This document shows positions 8,596-18,004 of a stretch of 64,000 bases of DNA, piece after piece. Both the position numbers and the translations under genes were made by a program. The DNA is from JAAUTS01 sp034440395 (GTDB lineage Bacteria; Verrucomicrobiota; Verrucomicrobiia; Methylacidiphilales; JAAUTS01), in assembly GCA_034440395.1 (NCBI GenBank), contig JAWXBW010000069.1, positions 1 to 64,000 of the forward strand, written 5' to 3'. Each line of letters begins with the position of its first letter. Position 1 is the first letter of the stretch. Under the pieces are notes generated by a model. It saw only the letters and a list, made by a program, of their open reading frames with translations, was not told where the DNA came from and made no database searches.

Positions 8596-9948
8596 TTAAT
8601 TGCCTCCAGCTAACCATTGAGCAAATTGCTGTTTATTTTCGGAGCGTTGAAAGGCTTCTTCTTGAGTGATGGTGCCAGCACGGACGAGCTCAATGAGAGA
8701 ATCATCCATAAGTCTCATGCCATCTTTTTTCCCGATCTGAATTTGACCTGGCAGCATAAAGTTTTTACCTTCACGGATTAAATTTCCGATAGCGGGATTA
8801 TTGGTCATAATTTCTAAAGCTAAGACACGGCCGCGACCGTCAGCTCGAGGAATGAGCTGTTGACAAACCACGCCGCGCAGAGATTCGCTAACCATGGTGC
8901 GGATTTGAGATTGCTGCTCCACTGGGAAGACGTCCAGGAGACGCTGCATGGTGCGTGCGGCGTTACTGGTGTGCAGAGTAGCCAGCACTAAATGCCCCGT
9001 CTCAGACGCTGTAATGGCGAGGGAAATCGTTTCGAGGTCGCGCATTTCCCCTACCATGATGACGTCGGGATCTTGCCGAAGAGATGCTCTCAGCGCCGAG
9101 GAAAAGGACATCGTGTGGCTGTGAATTTCACGTTGGGTTACCTGACAGCCTTCAGGTTTAAAAACATACTCAATTGGGTCTTCTAAAGAGATGATGTGGT
9201 CTTTTCTCTCGCGATTGATTTGATTGACCATAGCCGCTAGCGTTGTTGTTTTCCCGCAACCCACGGAGCCTGTAACGAGGATTAAACCGTTATGATATTT
9301 TAATAAACGGTAGAGCACTGGGGGCAAGCCGATTTCTTCCATGGTGCGGATGCGGCTGCTGATGACGCGGAAGACGGATTCCCAGCCTCGGCGTTGCCTA
9401 ACCACACTAGCTCTGAAGCGCGCTAGTCCTGGATCATCATAACAAAAGTCCACCCCGCCTATGTCCTCAACTGTTTTGACTTGATCAGGCAAGAGGAACT
9501 GCTTGGCCAAATCCATCGTTTGCTCAGGACTAAGAATGGGGGCATTAGGCATCATGGGGACTAGCTGCCCGTGAATACGCATAATGGCAGGAGAGAAAGG
9601 ACCCAGATGCACATCCGAAGCTTCTGCTTGAATCGCCAGTTTTAAGAAGTCCTGTAAACTAGGAATTTCAGTGTAGGTTGTCTTCACGCTGACGCTTGTG
9701 CTGCTAGCAGCATGTGCGGCTTTTTCACTTTCAAATTGTTGCTGAACGGCATCTTGGATTTTACCCAGAAGCACGTTGTATTTATTTTGAGAAATGAGCT
9801 GTTGCTCAAACAAATAAGTTAAGGCGCTAGCTCCAGGTAAACCCTTTAACTGCTCTATGACAAGTTGTTGTTGTTCATCCGTGATCCAGCCTGCTTGTAA
9901 GCAGGTGGACAATACGTAATCGTTGTAAGGCTTAGTATCAATCGACAT
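8596..9948 (-). CDS. PilT/PilU-like ATPase with N-terminal extension
   Basis: A second retraction-type ATPase, about 450 aa. The core repeats the PilT plan: SDVHLGPFSPAIMRIHG, Walker A GSVGCGKTT, Asp box SLEDPIEYVF, Walker B VIMVGEMRD, TLHTSNA and AIGNLIREGK. Unlike PilT it has about 95 extra residues at the N-terminus, rich in Gln and Leu (QQLVIEQLKGLPG), resembling a small GspE/MshEN-like helical module. I chose ATG at 9948; an in-frame TTG at 9960 would overlap the upstream permease by 8 bp. Probably modulates or assists PilT, as PilU does. Confidence 0.85.
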   Translation of the reverse strand: MSIDTKPYNDYVLSTCLQAGWITDEQQQLVIEQLKGLPGASALTYLFEQQLISQNKYNVLLGKIQDAVQQQFESEKAAHAASSTSVSVKTTYTEIPSLQDFLKLAIQAEASDVHLGPFSPAIMRIHGQLVPMMPNAPILSPEQTMDLAKQFLLPDQVKTVEDIGGVDFCYDDPGLARFRASVVRQRRGWESVFRVISSRIRTMEEIGLPPVLYRLLKYHNGLILVTGSVGCGKTTTLAAMVNQINRERKDHIISLEDPIEYVFKPEGCQVTQREIHSHTMSFSSALRASLRQDPDVIMVGEMRDLETISLAITASETGHLVLATLHTSNAARTMQRLLDVFPVEQQSQIRTMVSESLRGVVCQQLIPRADGRGRVLALEIMTNNPAIGNLIREGKNFMLPGQIQIGKKDGMRLMDDSLIELVRAGTITQEEAFQRSENKQQFAQWLAGGN

Positions 9949-9952
9949 TTTT

Positions 9953-11287
9953 TTACTCAAATTTCAATGCTTCCACGGGCCGCAATGTGGACGCTCTTAT
10001 TGCTGGATAAATACCTGCCAGAACCCCGATGACAAGTGCAAACATAAAACTTATCATCATCGCCCCAACTTCCAACTCAGGTGGGTTAGGTATCTTAACG
10101 ACCGCGTCTAGAAAGTAAATCATTCCTTGTGAGGCCAAAATCCCTAGCACCCCACCCACCATGGCTAGTAGCACCGCCTCCATGAGGATCTGAATAAAAA
10201 TATCCACGGGCTGCGCGCCGATTGCTCGACGCACCCCGATCTCACGGATGCGATCGGTGATACTGGCTAACATGATATTCATGATGCCGACGCCTCCTAC
10301 CAGTAAGCTGATGCCTGCGATTAATCCCCCGCTGACTCTCACCGCAAAAATCCGCTGCTCGACTTCAGCAAAACGTTCACGATCATAAACAACTTGGAAA
10401 TCTTCAATACCTCGATGCGTTTGCCGTAACGTATTACGGAGCCATTCTTGCACCTCGGCCGCATCTTCAACTCGCAGCAGACCCACCTGAATTTCGGTAA
10501 GCTTAATGTCAGGTCCTTCATCCACTCCGTTCACCATGTTGGAAGATTTAAAAACAGATAGCATAGTTGTAAGAGGGATTACTGCTAAATTATGTTTCCA
10601 AGAAAATGGATCCCACTCCCTGCGTCTGGATCCGCGGCTTTTATTGCGTTCTGCCCGCTTTTCCGTTATCCCTTGCTCAACCTCGCGCTGCTGATTCTGC
10701 GTCAAGTAGCGCGGCAGAGTGCCGACTACGGTAAACAGCACATCATTTATTTTAACCTGCTTACCGATTAATTGGGGGCCGTTAAAACCGAATAAGTTCA
10801 TCGCCACTCTATCCCCCAACACCACGACCCTCTTCTTTTGATCTATGTCCAGTTGCGTTAAGAAGCGCCCCTCTTTAATCCTGTGCCGATCCATATATAA
10901 GTGATCCGTTAATGCACCAACTACACTGGTTCCGTCAGAATTGTTCTCATAACTTAACCGCATATTTTGACTAATAAATGGAGAGACCCAAAGAACCCTG
11001 AAACGTTCTTTATTTATGGCCTCCACATCGCGATATGTTAAGCCTAGACTAATATCTGCCATCTCAGCCTGCTCTCGCGGTGGCGTATCCTGTTGGATAC
11101 GGATTTTCTGCAAATCGCCCGACTCATTTAAGCTTTCTCGAAAAGACGTAGCCATCCCCTTCGTAATCGCAAGCATGGTTAATAGAGAAGCTACCCCTAG
11201 AATAATTCCCAGAATCGTTAATAAAGAGCGAAACCGATGCGACCATAGATCCCGTAAACCCTCCATTGTTGCATGAGCCACATTCAT
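9953..11287 (-). CDS. MacB-like ABC transporter permease (second of two)
   Basis: A 444-aa FtsX/MacB-type permease: one N-terminal span (SLLTILGIILGVASLLTMLA), a large periplasmic domain of about 270 residues, then three spans with the conserved GGVGIMNIMLASITDRIREIGVRRAIGA loop split across the membrane edge (about res 335-365). It ends STLRPVEALKFE, as its sister does. No ATPase domain is fused. Its start overlaps the stop of the sister permease by 4 nt. The periplasmic domain has a charged insert (KRAERNKSRGSRRREWD) absent from the sister. Confidence 0.88.
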   Translation of the reverse strand: MNVAHATMEGLRDLWSHRFRSLLTILGIILGVASLLTMLAITKGMATSFRESLNESGDLQKIRIQQDTPPREQAEMADISLGLTYRDVEAINKERFRVLWVSPFISQNMRLSYENNSDGTSVVGALTDHLYMDRHRIKEGRFLTQLDIDQKKRVVVLGDRVAMNLFGFNGPQLIGKQVKINDVLFTVVGTLPRYLTQNQQREVEQGITEKRAERNKSRGSRRREWDPFSWKHNLAVIPLTTMLSVFKSSNMVNGVDEGPDIKLTEIQVGLLRVEDAAEVQEWLRNTLRQTHRGIEDFQVVYDRERFAEVEQRIFAVRVSGGLIAGISLLVGGVGIMNIMLASITDRIREIGVRRAIGAQPVDIFIQILMEAVLLAMVGGVLGILASQGMIYFLDAVVKIPNPPELEVGAMMISFMFALVIGVLAGIYPAIRASTLRPVEALKFE

Positions 11288-12531
11288 TCGAACTTCAAGG
11301 CCTCAATCGGGTTCATCTGAGAGGCTTTCCAAGCAGGTAACATACCAGCCAAAACCCCTGTCACAACCGCTGCAATAAAACTATAAAAAACCGCACTCCA
11401 CTCTAAAATGGGTGCCTGCTCCTGCAAGGCTACCTTCTTTAATATTTCTACCAGTCCATACCCTACCGCGAGTCCCAAGAATCCTGCCATAATCGAGAGC
11501 ACCACAGACTCCAAGGCAATTTGCAAAAAAATACTACTCGGTAACGCACCGACGGCACGCCGAATGCCAATCTCCCGCGTCCGCTCCTTGATGCTGGCAA
11601 GCATGATATTTGTGATGCCGATTCCTCCCGCAATCAACGTCACCAAAACAATCAAGCCGCCACTGATCCTCACCCCTTTCACCGAATTATCGACGCTCTC
11701 GGCCCAATCCTCCTTCGTATTAAACCCATAGTCTTGTATCCCACGATGGGTTTGATTTAATACATTACGCATCTGCTCGATCGACTCATCAAAACGACTC
11801 GTATCCTTCAGTCGCACATTAATCCGATCCAGCTTTAAGTTAGGCCCCTGATTGATCCCATTCTCCATCGTCACCCCATGCCATAACTCTTGCACTGTTG
11901 TCAGCGGCATCACACAAGCCCGATTTTTAAACTCATTATCATAATCAACAAAAACCCCTACCACCGTGAAATGATGTCCATCAATTGAAATCGTCGCTCC
12001 GATAGGACTATCGTTGCCCGAACCGAAAAGTTGTTGCTTAATGAATGTTCCAATGACCACCACCCGGTTGCGCTTCTCTAAATCCAAATCCGTAAAAAAT
12101 CGTCCCGCTCCCATCTGATATTGCTCCACATTTAAATACGTCTGCTCAACCCCGCGCGACCAGCCTACACTTGTTTGCTGATTCTTATAAGTCAGCACAA
12201 TATTCCCGTTAATCCGCATACTGGGAGAAACAAAATCTACTAAGGGAGCAGAACTCCTTAACGCCAACACATCTTTATAAGTCCGCCCTGGGCTCATATC
12301 CTTAATTGCCTCTTGTGAGTCAGGGACATCTGCATCCACCACTTCCACACTAGCCAGGCCACCCCACTCCGTTAAAGCCTTCCGAAACCCCTCTGCTAAT
12401 CCCGCTGTTAGCGAAAACATGGCCATCAACGAAGCCACCCCTAAAATGATCCCTAACATCGTTAAAAAAGAGCGGAACTTATGCGCCGCCATTTCTCTTA
12501 AACCCTCCCTCGTGCCTAACCACAGATTCAT
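11284..12531 (-). CDS. MacB-like ABC transporter permease (first of two)
   Basis: This 415-aa paralogue of the downstream permease has the same plan: N-terminal span with TMLGIILGVASLMAMFSL, MacB periplasmic core domain, then GGIGITNIMLASIKERTREIG and two further spans, ending MNPIEALKFE. Two different permeases with one ATPase suggest a heterodimeric transporter. Together with the ATPase and the HlyD-type adaptor upstream, this is a tripartite mechanotransmission system like MacAB, which moves substrates from periplasm through an outer membrane duct. Substrate unknown; no TolC gene in the window. Confidence 0.88.
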   Translation of the reverse strand: MNLWLGTREGLREMAAHKFRSFLTMLGIILGVASLMAMFSLTAGLAEGFRKALTEWGGLASVEVVDADVPDSQEAIKDMSPGRTYKDVLALRSSAPLVDFVSPSMRINGNIVLTYKNQQTSVGWSRGVEQTYLNVEQYQMGAGRFFTDLDLEKRNRVVVIGTFIKQQLFGSGNDSPIGATISIDGHHFTVVGVFVDYDNEFKNRACVMPLTTVQELWHGVTMENGINQGPNLKLDRINVRLKDTSRFDESIEQMRNVLNQTHRGIQDYGFNTKEDWAESVDNSVKGVRISGGLIVLVTLIAGGIGITNIMLASIKERTREIGIRRAVGALPSSIFLQIALESVVLSIMAGFLGLAVGYGLVEILKKVALQEQAPILEWSAVFYSFIAAVVTGVLAGMLPAWKASQMNPIEALKFE

Positions 12532-12577
12532 AAAAAATATTACTGATGAATAAATGCACTCAAACGCATCCCTTTAT

Positions 12578-13264
12578 TCAAGTAGCCTTTCGATGATCTC
12601 CCACGATCTTACCATCTAGAATTTCAATCCTCCGATCCGCCGCCGCCGCAATCTTCGGATCATGCGTTACTAACACCACCGTATTCCCCTGTGCATGCAA
12701 CTCCCGGAACATTCCTAAAATCGTTTCCCCCGTATGCGAATCCAACGCCCCAGTTGGTTCGTCCGCTAAAATCAGCTTTGGCTCATTGACTAACGCCCTC
12801 GCAATGGCCACGCGCTGCGCCTGCCCACCAGAAAGCTGGTTAGGCCGGTGCTTACTACGATCCGCCAGCCCCACGGCCGTTAACGCCTTTAACACCCGCT
12901 CCCTCCGTTGCTTCGATCCCACCCCACCATAAATGAAAGGTAACTCCACATTCTCCATCACATTTAACTTGGGTAATAAATTAAAACTTTGAAACACAAA
13001 CCCAATTTTATCGCCGCGCAATCGTGAAAGCTTCGCATTACTCGCCTTAGAAATTTCCACTCCATCCAAAGTTAAGGTTCCCTTTGTCGGCACATCCAGA
13101 CAACCAATCAAATGCATCAGGGTTGATTTTCCACTCCCCGAAGGACCCACAATGGCCACATATTCTCCCGCAACAATATCTGTATTCACCCCATCTAAGG
13201 CATGAATTTCCTGCGAACCTAAAAGATACGTTTTAAACACGTCCCTGATTTCGATCAGTGCCAT
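12578..13264 (-). CDS. ABC transporter ATPase, LolD/MacB class
   Basis: The 228-aa nucleotide-binding protein has Walker A GPSGSGKST (res 40-48), Q-loop FVFQSFNLLPKLNVMENVELP, signature LSGGQ (144-148), Walker B LILADEP (164-170) followed by TGALDS, and the switch histidine in VLVTHD. The Leu-rich Q-loop region is typical of the LolD/FtsE/MacB class that drives FtsX-type permeases. It sits between the adaptor gene (8 bp upstream) and the two permease genes, so it is the motor of this transporter. Confidence 0.92.
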   Translation of the reverse strand: MALIEIRDVFKTYLLGSQEIHALDGVNTDIVAGEYVAIVGPSGSGKSTLMHLIGCLDVPTKGTLTLDGVEISKASNAKLSRLRGDKIGFVFQSFNLLPKLNVMENVELPFIYGGVGSKQRRERVLKALTAVGLADRSKHRPNQLSGGQAQRVAIARALVNEPKLILADEPTGALDSHTGETILGMFRELHAQGNTVVLVTHDPKIAAAADRRIEILDGKIVGDHRKAT

Positions 13265-13272
13265 ACCCTCTC

Positions 13273-14367
13273 CTATTTCTTTTCCTTCTTACGTGGCCGA
13301 GTCAACAGAACCGTTTCCCCCTCGCTTAATCCCGACTTAATCTCCACTACATCCACATTAGAAATCCCGATCTCCAACTCCTTCATCATCGGCTCACTCT
13401 CGGGGGTTTTAGCATTTACAAATGCCACTTTTTTATCCTTCTCATTAAACACCGCCGATAATGGAACCGCTAAAGCATTCTCCACCGTTTCAATCGTTAT
13501 CATCACGTCCGCTGTCATTCCCGGACGCAAGCGTTCATCAGGCTGCTCAATCCCTATCTGCACCGTAAAGCCCTTGATATTCTTCTTAACCGTGGCCGTA
13601 GGAGCTATTTCCTGAATTTTTCCCACCATCTTAAAGTTCGGAATCGAATCCACCGAAAAATCTACCGTCATACCTAATTTTAATTGCGCTACATCCACCT
13701 GATTCACATGCGTAGATATTTGTAGCTTTTGCAAATCTGCTATCTTCATTAAGGACGTGCCCGAATTTACGCTCGCCGCTGCCACCACGACCTGACCCTC
13801 CACCACGGGTAATTCTAAAATTCTACCAGCCATCGGCGCTAGCACCTTACTCTTAGCTAACCGATCCAACACAATCTGTAACCGCTTCTGCGCCTTATCA
13901 TAATTATTCTCCGCCAGTGCCAGCGTTGTTTGCGAGTCCAACATCGTCTTCTCTGCCACCAACTGCTTAGCAAATAACTGAGCGTCCCGTTCCGAGTCAG
14001 CCCGAGCTTTTTTTACGGAAAGCTCCGTTCCCACAATCTCAATCTCGGCCGAAGCCTTATCCGTTAGTAATTCCCTATTATCCAGCTCCACTAAAACATC
14101 CCCTGCCTGCACCACATCTCCTAACTTCACATTGAGCAGCTTGATTTTAGCACTAATTTCAGCCTTTACCTCAATCTGCTCCGCTGGCTCGATGTCGCCT
14201 GCCACATCCACCGTTTGAATGATGGATTTCCGCTCTACCATAGCCGTCAGTTCCAGAGCGACCTCATCAAGACCTGCCGCCTTCTGAGTTTGCCATTCCT
14301 TCCAGCCCCAAAGGCCGCCGAGACCAAGCACAAGAGCCACCACCAGAATTATAAAAAAAGTTTTCAC
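13273..14367 (-). CDS. HlyD/MacA-family periplasmic adaptor
   Basis: A 364-aa membrane fusion protein: N-terminal anchor (FFIILVVALVLGLGGLWGW), split lipoyl domain (AGDIEPAEQIEVKAEISAKI and VLAPMAGRILELPVVEGQVV), a helical hairpin of about 80 residues between the halves, then beta-barrel and membrane-proximal domains (ERLRPGMTADVMITIE). It would link the inner-membrane ABC complex to an outer-membrane channel. The start codon is GTG at 14367. It is the first gene of the minus-strand operon; the 190 bp to divergent coaD should hold both promoters. Confidence 0.9.
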   Translation of the reverse strand: MKTFFIILVVALVLGLGGLWGWKEWQTQKAAGLDEVALELTAMVERKSIIQTVDVAGDIEPAEQIEVKAEISAKIKLLNVKLGDVVQAGDVLVELDNRELLTDKASAEIEIVGTELSVKKARADSERDAQLFAKQLVAEKTMLDSQTTLALAENNYDKAQKRLQIVLDRLAKSKVLAPMAGRILELPVVEGQVVVAAASVNSGTSLMKIADLQKLQISTHVNQVDVAQLKLGMTVDFSVDSIPNFKMVGKIQEIAPTATVKKNIKGFTVQIGIEQPDERLRPGMTADVMITIETVENALAVPLSAVFNEKDKKVAFVNAKTPESEPMMKELEIGISNVDVVEIKSGLSEGETVLLTRPRKKEKK

Positions 14368-14557
14368 AGAAGCATTAAGCTACCTATCACAAGCAAGGAA
14401 GCAAACACGTTTCAAGCGCGAAGGGAAAAGGGTTTTAATTTTACTTTAAAATGGAATTGATGCAGTGCGGTGTTGCTAAAACCTAGGGAGAAAATGGTTC
14501 CTAAAAAAATTCCTTTCTCTCGTTGTTTTCTTAGCGTAATGCCTTTAACCTGCTCCT

Positions 14558-15046
14558 ATGCGACGTGCGATATACCCTGGCAGTTTTGATCCCATCACTA
14601 ATGGACACCTTGACGTGGCCGAGAGAGCCCTGCGCCTCTTCGACGAGGTCATCATAGCCGTAGCCTTAAATGAAGGCAAACAACCCCTCTTTAGCATGGA
14701 GGAGCGGGTAGCGCTGGTGCAAGCTTCCCTCAAAAATATCCAAGGCAATGAACGAGTCCGGGTCACTTTTTTTGACAGTCTCCTTGTTAATTACGCCCAA
14801 GAACTTGGTGCCGTCGCCATCATACGTGGGTTACGTGCCGTATCCGATTTTGAGTTTGAATTCCAACTCGCCCTCATGAATCGTAAATTAAATTCTGAGA
14901 TTGAGACCATCTTCCTCATGCCGAAGGATAACTACACCTATCTCAGCTCCCGCATTATTAAAGAAATCGCCCGCCTTCACGGCTCAATTGAAGGCTTTGT
15001 GCCTGAAGCTGTTATGAAAGCTATTGCTATCAAGTTTAAATTATGA
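14558..15046 (+). CDS. coaD: Phosphopantetheine adenylyltransferase
   Basis: CoaD makes dephospho-CoA from 4'-phosphopantetheine and ATP. The 162-aa protein begins RRAIYPGSFDPITNGHLDV, containing the nucleotidyltransferase TxGH motif, and has IIRGLRAVSDFEFEFQLA and YLSSRIIKEIA, the ISSR-type signature. Length is exactly typical. Its stop overlaps the next start by 4 nt (ATGA), so it heads a coaD-DUF177-rpmF-plsX-fabH operon that supplies CoA and acyl-chain precursors. Confidence 0.96.
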   Translation: MRRAIYPGSFDPITNGHLDVAERALRLFDEVIIAVALNEGKQPLFSMEERVALVQASLKNIQGNERVRVTFFDSLLVNYAQELGAVAIIRGLRAVSDFEFEFQLALMNRKLNSEIETIFLMPKDNYTYLSSRIIKEIARLHGSIEGFVPEAVMKAIAIKFKL

Positions 15047-15504
15047 AAATTCTCATTACCGATTTACGAGACGAACAAGGGATCGACTTAAAGGGAACCC
15101 TCGACCCCGCTGGCTATGAGCTTAGTTGTGGTCAAGGCGACCAATGGACTGCAATTGACTACCTATTACGAGCTGACCGAATGGGAAATGAGTGCCTCGT
15201 GACAGGCTCCCTCACAGCTAAACTGCAAGTGGCCTGCTCCCGTTGCCTCGAACCCCTACCCTACCAGATCCAGATTCCTGATTTCCAGCATACCCTTGAG
15301 ATAACAAACGAAGAGTCAATCGACTTGACGCCCTTGATTCGTGAAGATATTCTTCTCAACTTTCCTATCGCCGCCAGCTGCCAGCTAGCGGTTGGTAACA
15401 AGTGTCCCTACACTGGGGTCGTCTATAAGGAAGACGATCACGGATTCGCCGATAAACGGCGGGATGACGTCTGGGCTGCTTTGGAAAAATTAAAAGAGAA
15501 CTAA
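15043..15504 (+). CDS. DUF177/YceD family protein
   Basis: The 153-aa protein carries the YceD signature VTGSLTAKLQVACSRCLEPL, with the paired Cys of CSRC, and the later acidic stretch IDLTPLIREDILLNFPI. Family members sit upstream of rpmF in most bacteria; plant and E. coli work links them to 23S rRNA accumulation. The Cys pattern with the additional NKCPYTG Cys could bind a metal. It is 4 nt overlapped with coaD and 5 bp from rpmF, the standard gene order. Confidence 0.9.
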   Translation: MKILITDLRDEQGIDLKGTLDPAGYELSCGQGDQWTAIDYLLRADRMGNECLVTGSLTAKLQVACSRCLEPLPYQIQIPDFQHTLEITNEESIDLTPLIREDILLNFPIAASCQLAVGNKCPYTGVVYKEDDHGFADKRRDDVWAALEKLKEN

Positions 15505-15509
15505 AGATC

Positions 15510-15692
15510 ATGGGAACGCCTAAAAGAAAAACATCAAAGATGCGCTCACGCACACGCAAAGCATCGCATCGCACCAAGCCACTACAACTCCGCACCGACA
15601 AGGAAAGCAAGTCCAGCCACCGTGCGCACTGCGTCGATCCTAAGACTGGCACCTATCGTGGCCGCCAAGTTCTAACCATCACGGCGGAATAG
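15510..15692 (+). CDS. rpmF: 50S ribosomal protein L32
   Basis: A 60-aa basic protein starting MGTPKRKTSKMRSRTRKASH, the L32 N-terminus, and ending KTGTYRGRQVLTI. It is a structural protein of the large subunit. The zinc-binding Cys pairs of some L32 forms are reduced to a single Cys (AHCVDP), so this looks like a zinc-free type. It lies between DUF177 and plsX, the usual location. Confidence 0.95.
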   Translation: MGTPKRKTSKMRSRTRKASHRTKPLQLRTDKESKSSHRAHCVDPKTGTYRGRQVLTITAE

Positions 15693-15739
15693 GTAACTAG
15701 AGTTGTCGAGCGCCCAGCTCCCAACTCAGTCCCTTCGAC

Positions 15740-16741
15740 ATGAAAATCGCACTTGATGCGATGGGCGGTGATTTTGCTCCTGCTTATCCAGTGGCTGCAG
15801 CTATTCGTGCCTTAAAGCAGCTACCCTCCATCGAACGTCTTGTCCTAGTTGGTGACGAAGATACTATCCATCAAGAGCTTGCTAAACATGGTGAAGCTCC
15901 TTCCGATCGCATCCACATTTTCCACACCACGCAAGTCATCGCCATGACCGACGCTGCGGTGGAAGCGGTGCGCCGTAAAAAAGACAGCTCCCTGAACCGC
16001 TGCATCGACCTCCTCAAGGAAGGTGCGGTCGATGCCGTTGTGTCCGCAGGTAACACCGGTGCTTTCGTCGCTTCCGCCACCATTAAGCTCAGGAACCTCC
16101 TAGGTGTTGATCGCGCAGGCATCGCCACCTTCATGCCCACGCGCAACGGGAAATTTCTTTTGCTAGATGCGGGAGCCAGCGTAGATGCCCGACCCGAACA
16201 CCTCCTCGTTTACGGGATCATGGGTTCCGTTTATTGTCAAAATATTCTAAAAATCTCCGAGCCCCGCGTCGGGCTCCTCTCCAACGGAACCGAAGAATCT
16301 AAGGGTAACGAGCAAACCAAAGATGCCTTTAAACTTCTCAAGGATGCTCCCATTAGGTTTGTCGGCAACATCGAAGGCCACGGACTCTTTGAAGGAGAAA
16401 CCGACGTCATCGTCTGCGACGGCTTCATCGGCAATATCGTCCTCAAAACCTCTTCTAGTCTAGCTAAGTCCACCTTTAAATGGCTTAAAGAAGAGCTCAC
16501 CCGTAATCCCCTCCGCATGTTTGGAGCTCTCCTAGCTCAAAACGCCTTTAAAGCTATCAAAACTAAAACCAACGCGGACGAATACGGTGGCGCCGTCATT
16601 CTTGGACTTAACGGCATCTGCATCAAAGCCCATGGCTCCTCCTCTATTCACGCCCTCTATAACTCACTCCGCGTAGCTAGTGAAGCCGTTGACAACCAAA
16701 TCAACCCGCATATTATTGAAGCCCTAGCCAAACTAAAATAA
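15740..16741 (+). CDS. plsX: Phosphate acyltransferase PlsX
   Basis: PlsX converts acyl-ACP to acyl-phosphate, the donor for glycerol-3-phosphate acylation. The 333-aa protein opens with KIALDAMGGDFAPAYPV and shows DAVVSAGNTGAFVASA, GLLSNGTEESKGNEQ, and the C-terminal GLNGICIKAHGSSS signature. Length is normal. It is 47 bp downstream of rpmF and 36 bp upstream of fabH. Confidence 0.96.
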   Translation: MKIALDAMGGDFAPAYPVAAAIRALKQLPSIERLVLVGDEDTIHQELAKHGEAPSDRIHIFHTTQVIAMTDAAVEAVRRKKDSSLNRCIDLLKEGAVDAVVSAGNTGAFVASATIKLRNLLGVDRAGIATFMPTRNGKFLLLDAGASVDARPEHLLVYGIMGSVYCQNILKISEPRVGLLSNGTEESKGNEQTKDAFKLLKDAPIRFVGNIEGHGLFEGETDVIVCDGFIGNIVLKTSSSLAKSTFKWLKEELTRNPLRMFGALLAQNAFKAIKTKTNADEYGGAVILGLNGICIKAHGSSSIHALYNSLRVASEAVDNQINPHIIEALAKLK

Positions 16742-16777
16742 CTATCGACCCTCCCGCTCCTCTAAATTTTTTCCTTA

Positions 16778-17746
16778 ATGAAAATAATCGCCACCGGACG
16801 CTACCTCCCAGAAAAAATTCTTAGCAATGCTGACTTAGAAAAAATGGTCGATACCACGGACGAGTGGATATTCAGCCGCACCGGCATCCGTGAGCGCCGC
16901 ATCGCCTCCGAACAAGAAACCAGTTCTTACATGGGTGCCCGCGCCGCGCAACACGCCCTAAGCAAAACAGACCTGACCCCTAACGACATCGACCTCATCA
17001 TCGTCGCCACCGTCACCCCCGACGCCACTTTCCCCTCCACCGCCTGCTACATTCAAAACCATATTGGTGCCACCCGCGCCGCTGCCTTTGACCTCCAAGC
17101 AGCCTGCTCTGGCTTTCTCTATAACCTCGTCGTGGCTGATCAATTTCTGCGCTCAGGCATGTATAAAACCATCCTCGTTATCGGCTCAGAAAAACTCTCC
17201 TCCATCATTGATTGGACAGACCGTAGCACCTGCGTTTTATTCGGAGACGGCGCTGGTGCCGCCATCGTCCAGTCCACTGGTGGGAAATCCCAACTCCTCT
17301 CCTGCGACCTCGGATCTAACGGTAACCTCCACGAAATCCTTTACCTTCTCAACACCAACACCGCTAAAGCCAACGGCAAAATTCTGGGGCCTAATGGAGC
17401 CTGCATGGTCATGGCTGGACAAGAAGTCTTCAAACAAGCCGTTACTGAAATGGCTAAATCCGCCCGTAAATCCATGAATGCCGCAGGCATCACCATTGAC
17501 GACCTCCGCTGCGTCATCACCCATCAAGCCAACATCAGAATCATTGACGCCCTAGCTGATCGCCTCAAAATTCCTAAAGAAAAAACCTTCGTCAACGTCC
17601 AGCGTTACGGGAACATCTCCGCCGCCTGCATCCCCGTGGCCATGAGTGAAGCGGAAGAAGAATTTAAGTTCCAACCTGGCGATAAAATTCTCCTCGTCGC
17701 TTTCGGCGGCGGCCTTACTTGGGCCTCAGCGGTTATTGAGTGGTAA
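16778..17746 (+). CDS. fabH: 3-oxoacyl-ACP synthase III (FabH)
   Basis: FabH condenses acetyl-CoA with malonyl-ACP to start fatty acid synthesis. The 322-aa protein has the Cys-His-Asn triad at Cys110 (DLQAACSGF), His249 (ITHQANIRI) and Asn279 (RYGNISAA), plus the typical DTTDEWIFSRTGIRERR opening and the FGGGLTWASAVI end. It closes the coaD-to-fabH operon. No clear hairpin terminator follows; the next 200 bp hold a poly-C run and a short repeat motif. Confidence 0.96.
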   Translation: MKIIATGRYLPEKILSNADLEKMVDTTDEWIFSRTGIRERRIASEQETSSYMGARAAQHALSKTDLTPNDIDLIIVATVTPDATFPSTACYIQNHIGATRAAAFDLQAACSGFLYNLVVADQFLRSGMYKTILVIGSEKLSSIIDWTDRSTCVLFGDGAGAAIVQSTGGKSQLLSCDLGSNGNLHEILYLLNTNTAKANGKILGPNGACMVMAGQEVFKQAVTEMAKSARKSMNAAGITIDDLRCVITHQANIRIIDALADRLKIPKEKTFVNVQRYGNISAACIPVAMSEAEEEFKFQPGDKILLVAFGGGLTWASAVIEW

Positions 17747-17926
17747 GTTCCCCCCCCGAGAAATCTATCTAGCTTAGTTATTTTCCTTTTACGCTTTTAT
17801 AACCCAAGAGTGGAAAGTGAGGAGATGAGGGGAACGGAGTAGGGCGGAGGGAGAGTTTTAACTACAAAAAATGCAGATTCTTAAATTCCTTTAAGCGCTA
17901 TAGTCTAGGTCTTATCCTCCTGCCCC

Positions 17927-17950
17927 CTCTGCGTCTCTGTGCGAGAAAAT
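17927..17950 (+). repeat. CTCTGCGTCTCTGTGCGAGA-type intergenic motif
   Basis: In the 258-bp gap between fabH and waaA, this C/T-rich motif resembles the core of the inverted-repeat element at 834-865. A purine-rich stretch at 17815-17853 precedes it. I see no reading frame here. Two copies of similar wording in two unrelated gaps point to a dispersed intergenic element, but the alignment is loose. Confidence 0.4.
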
Positions 17951-18004
17951 TCTGGTTTTCCCATGGTCTTCCGCTAAAGCGAGGGCTCAACAACGTCCCA
18001 CGCT

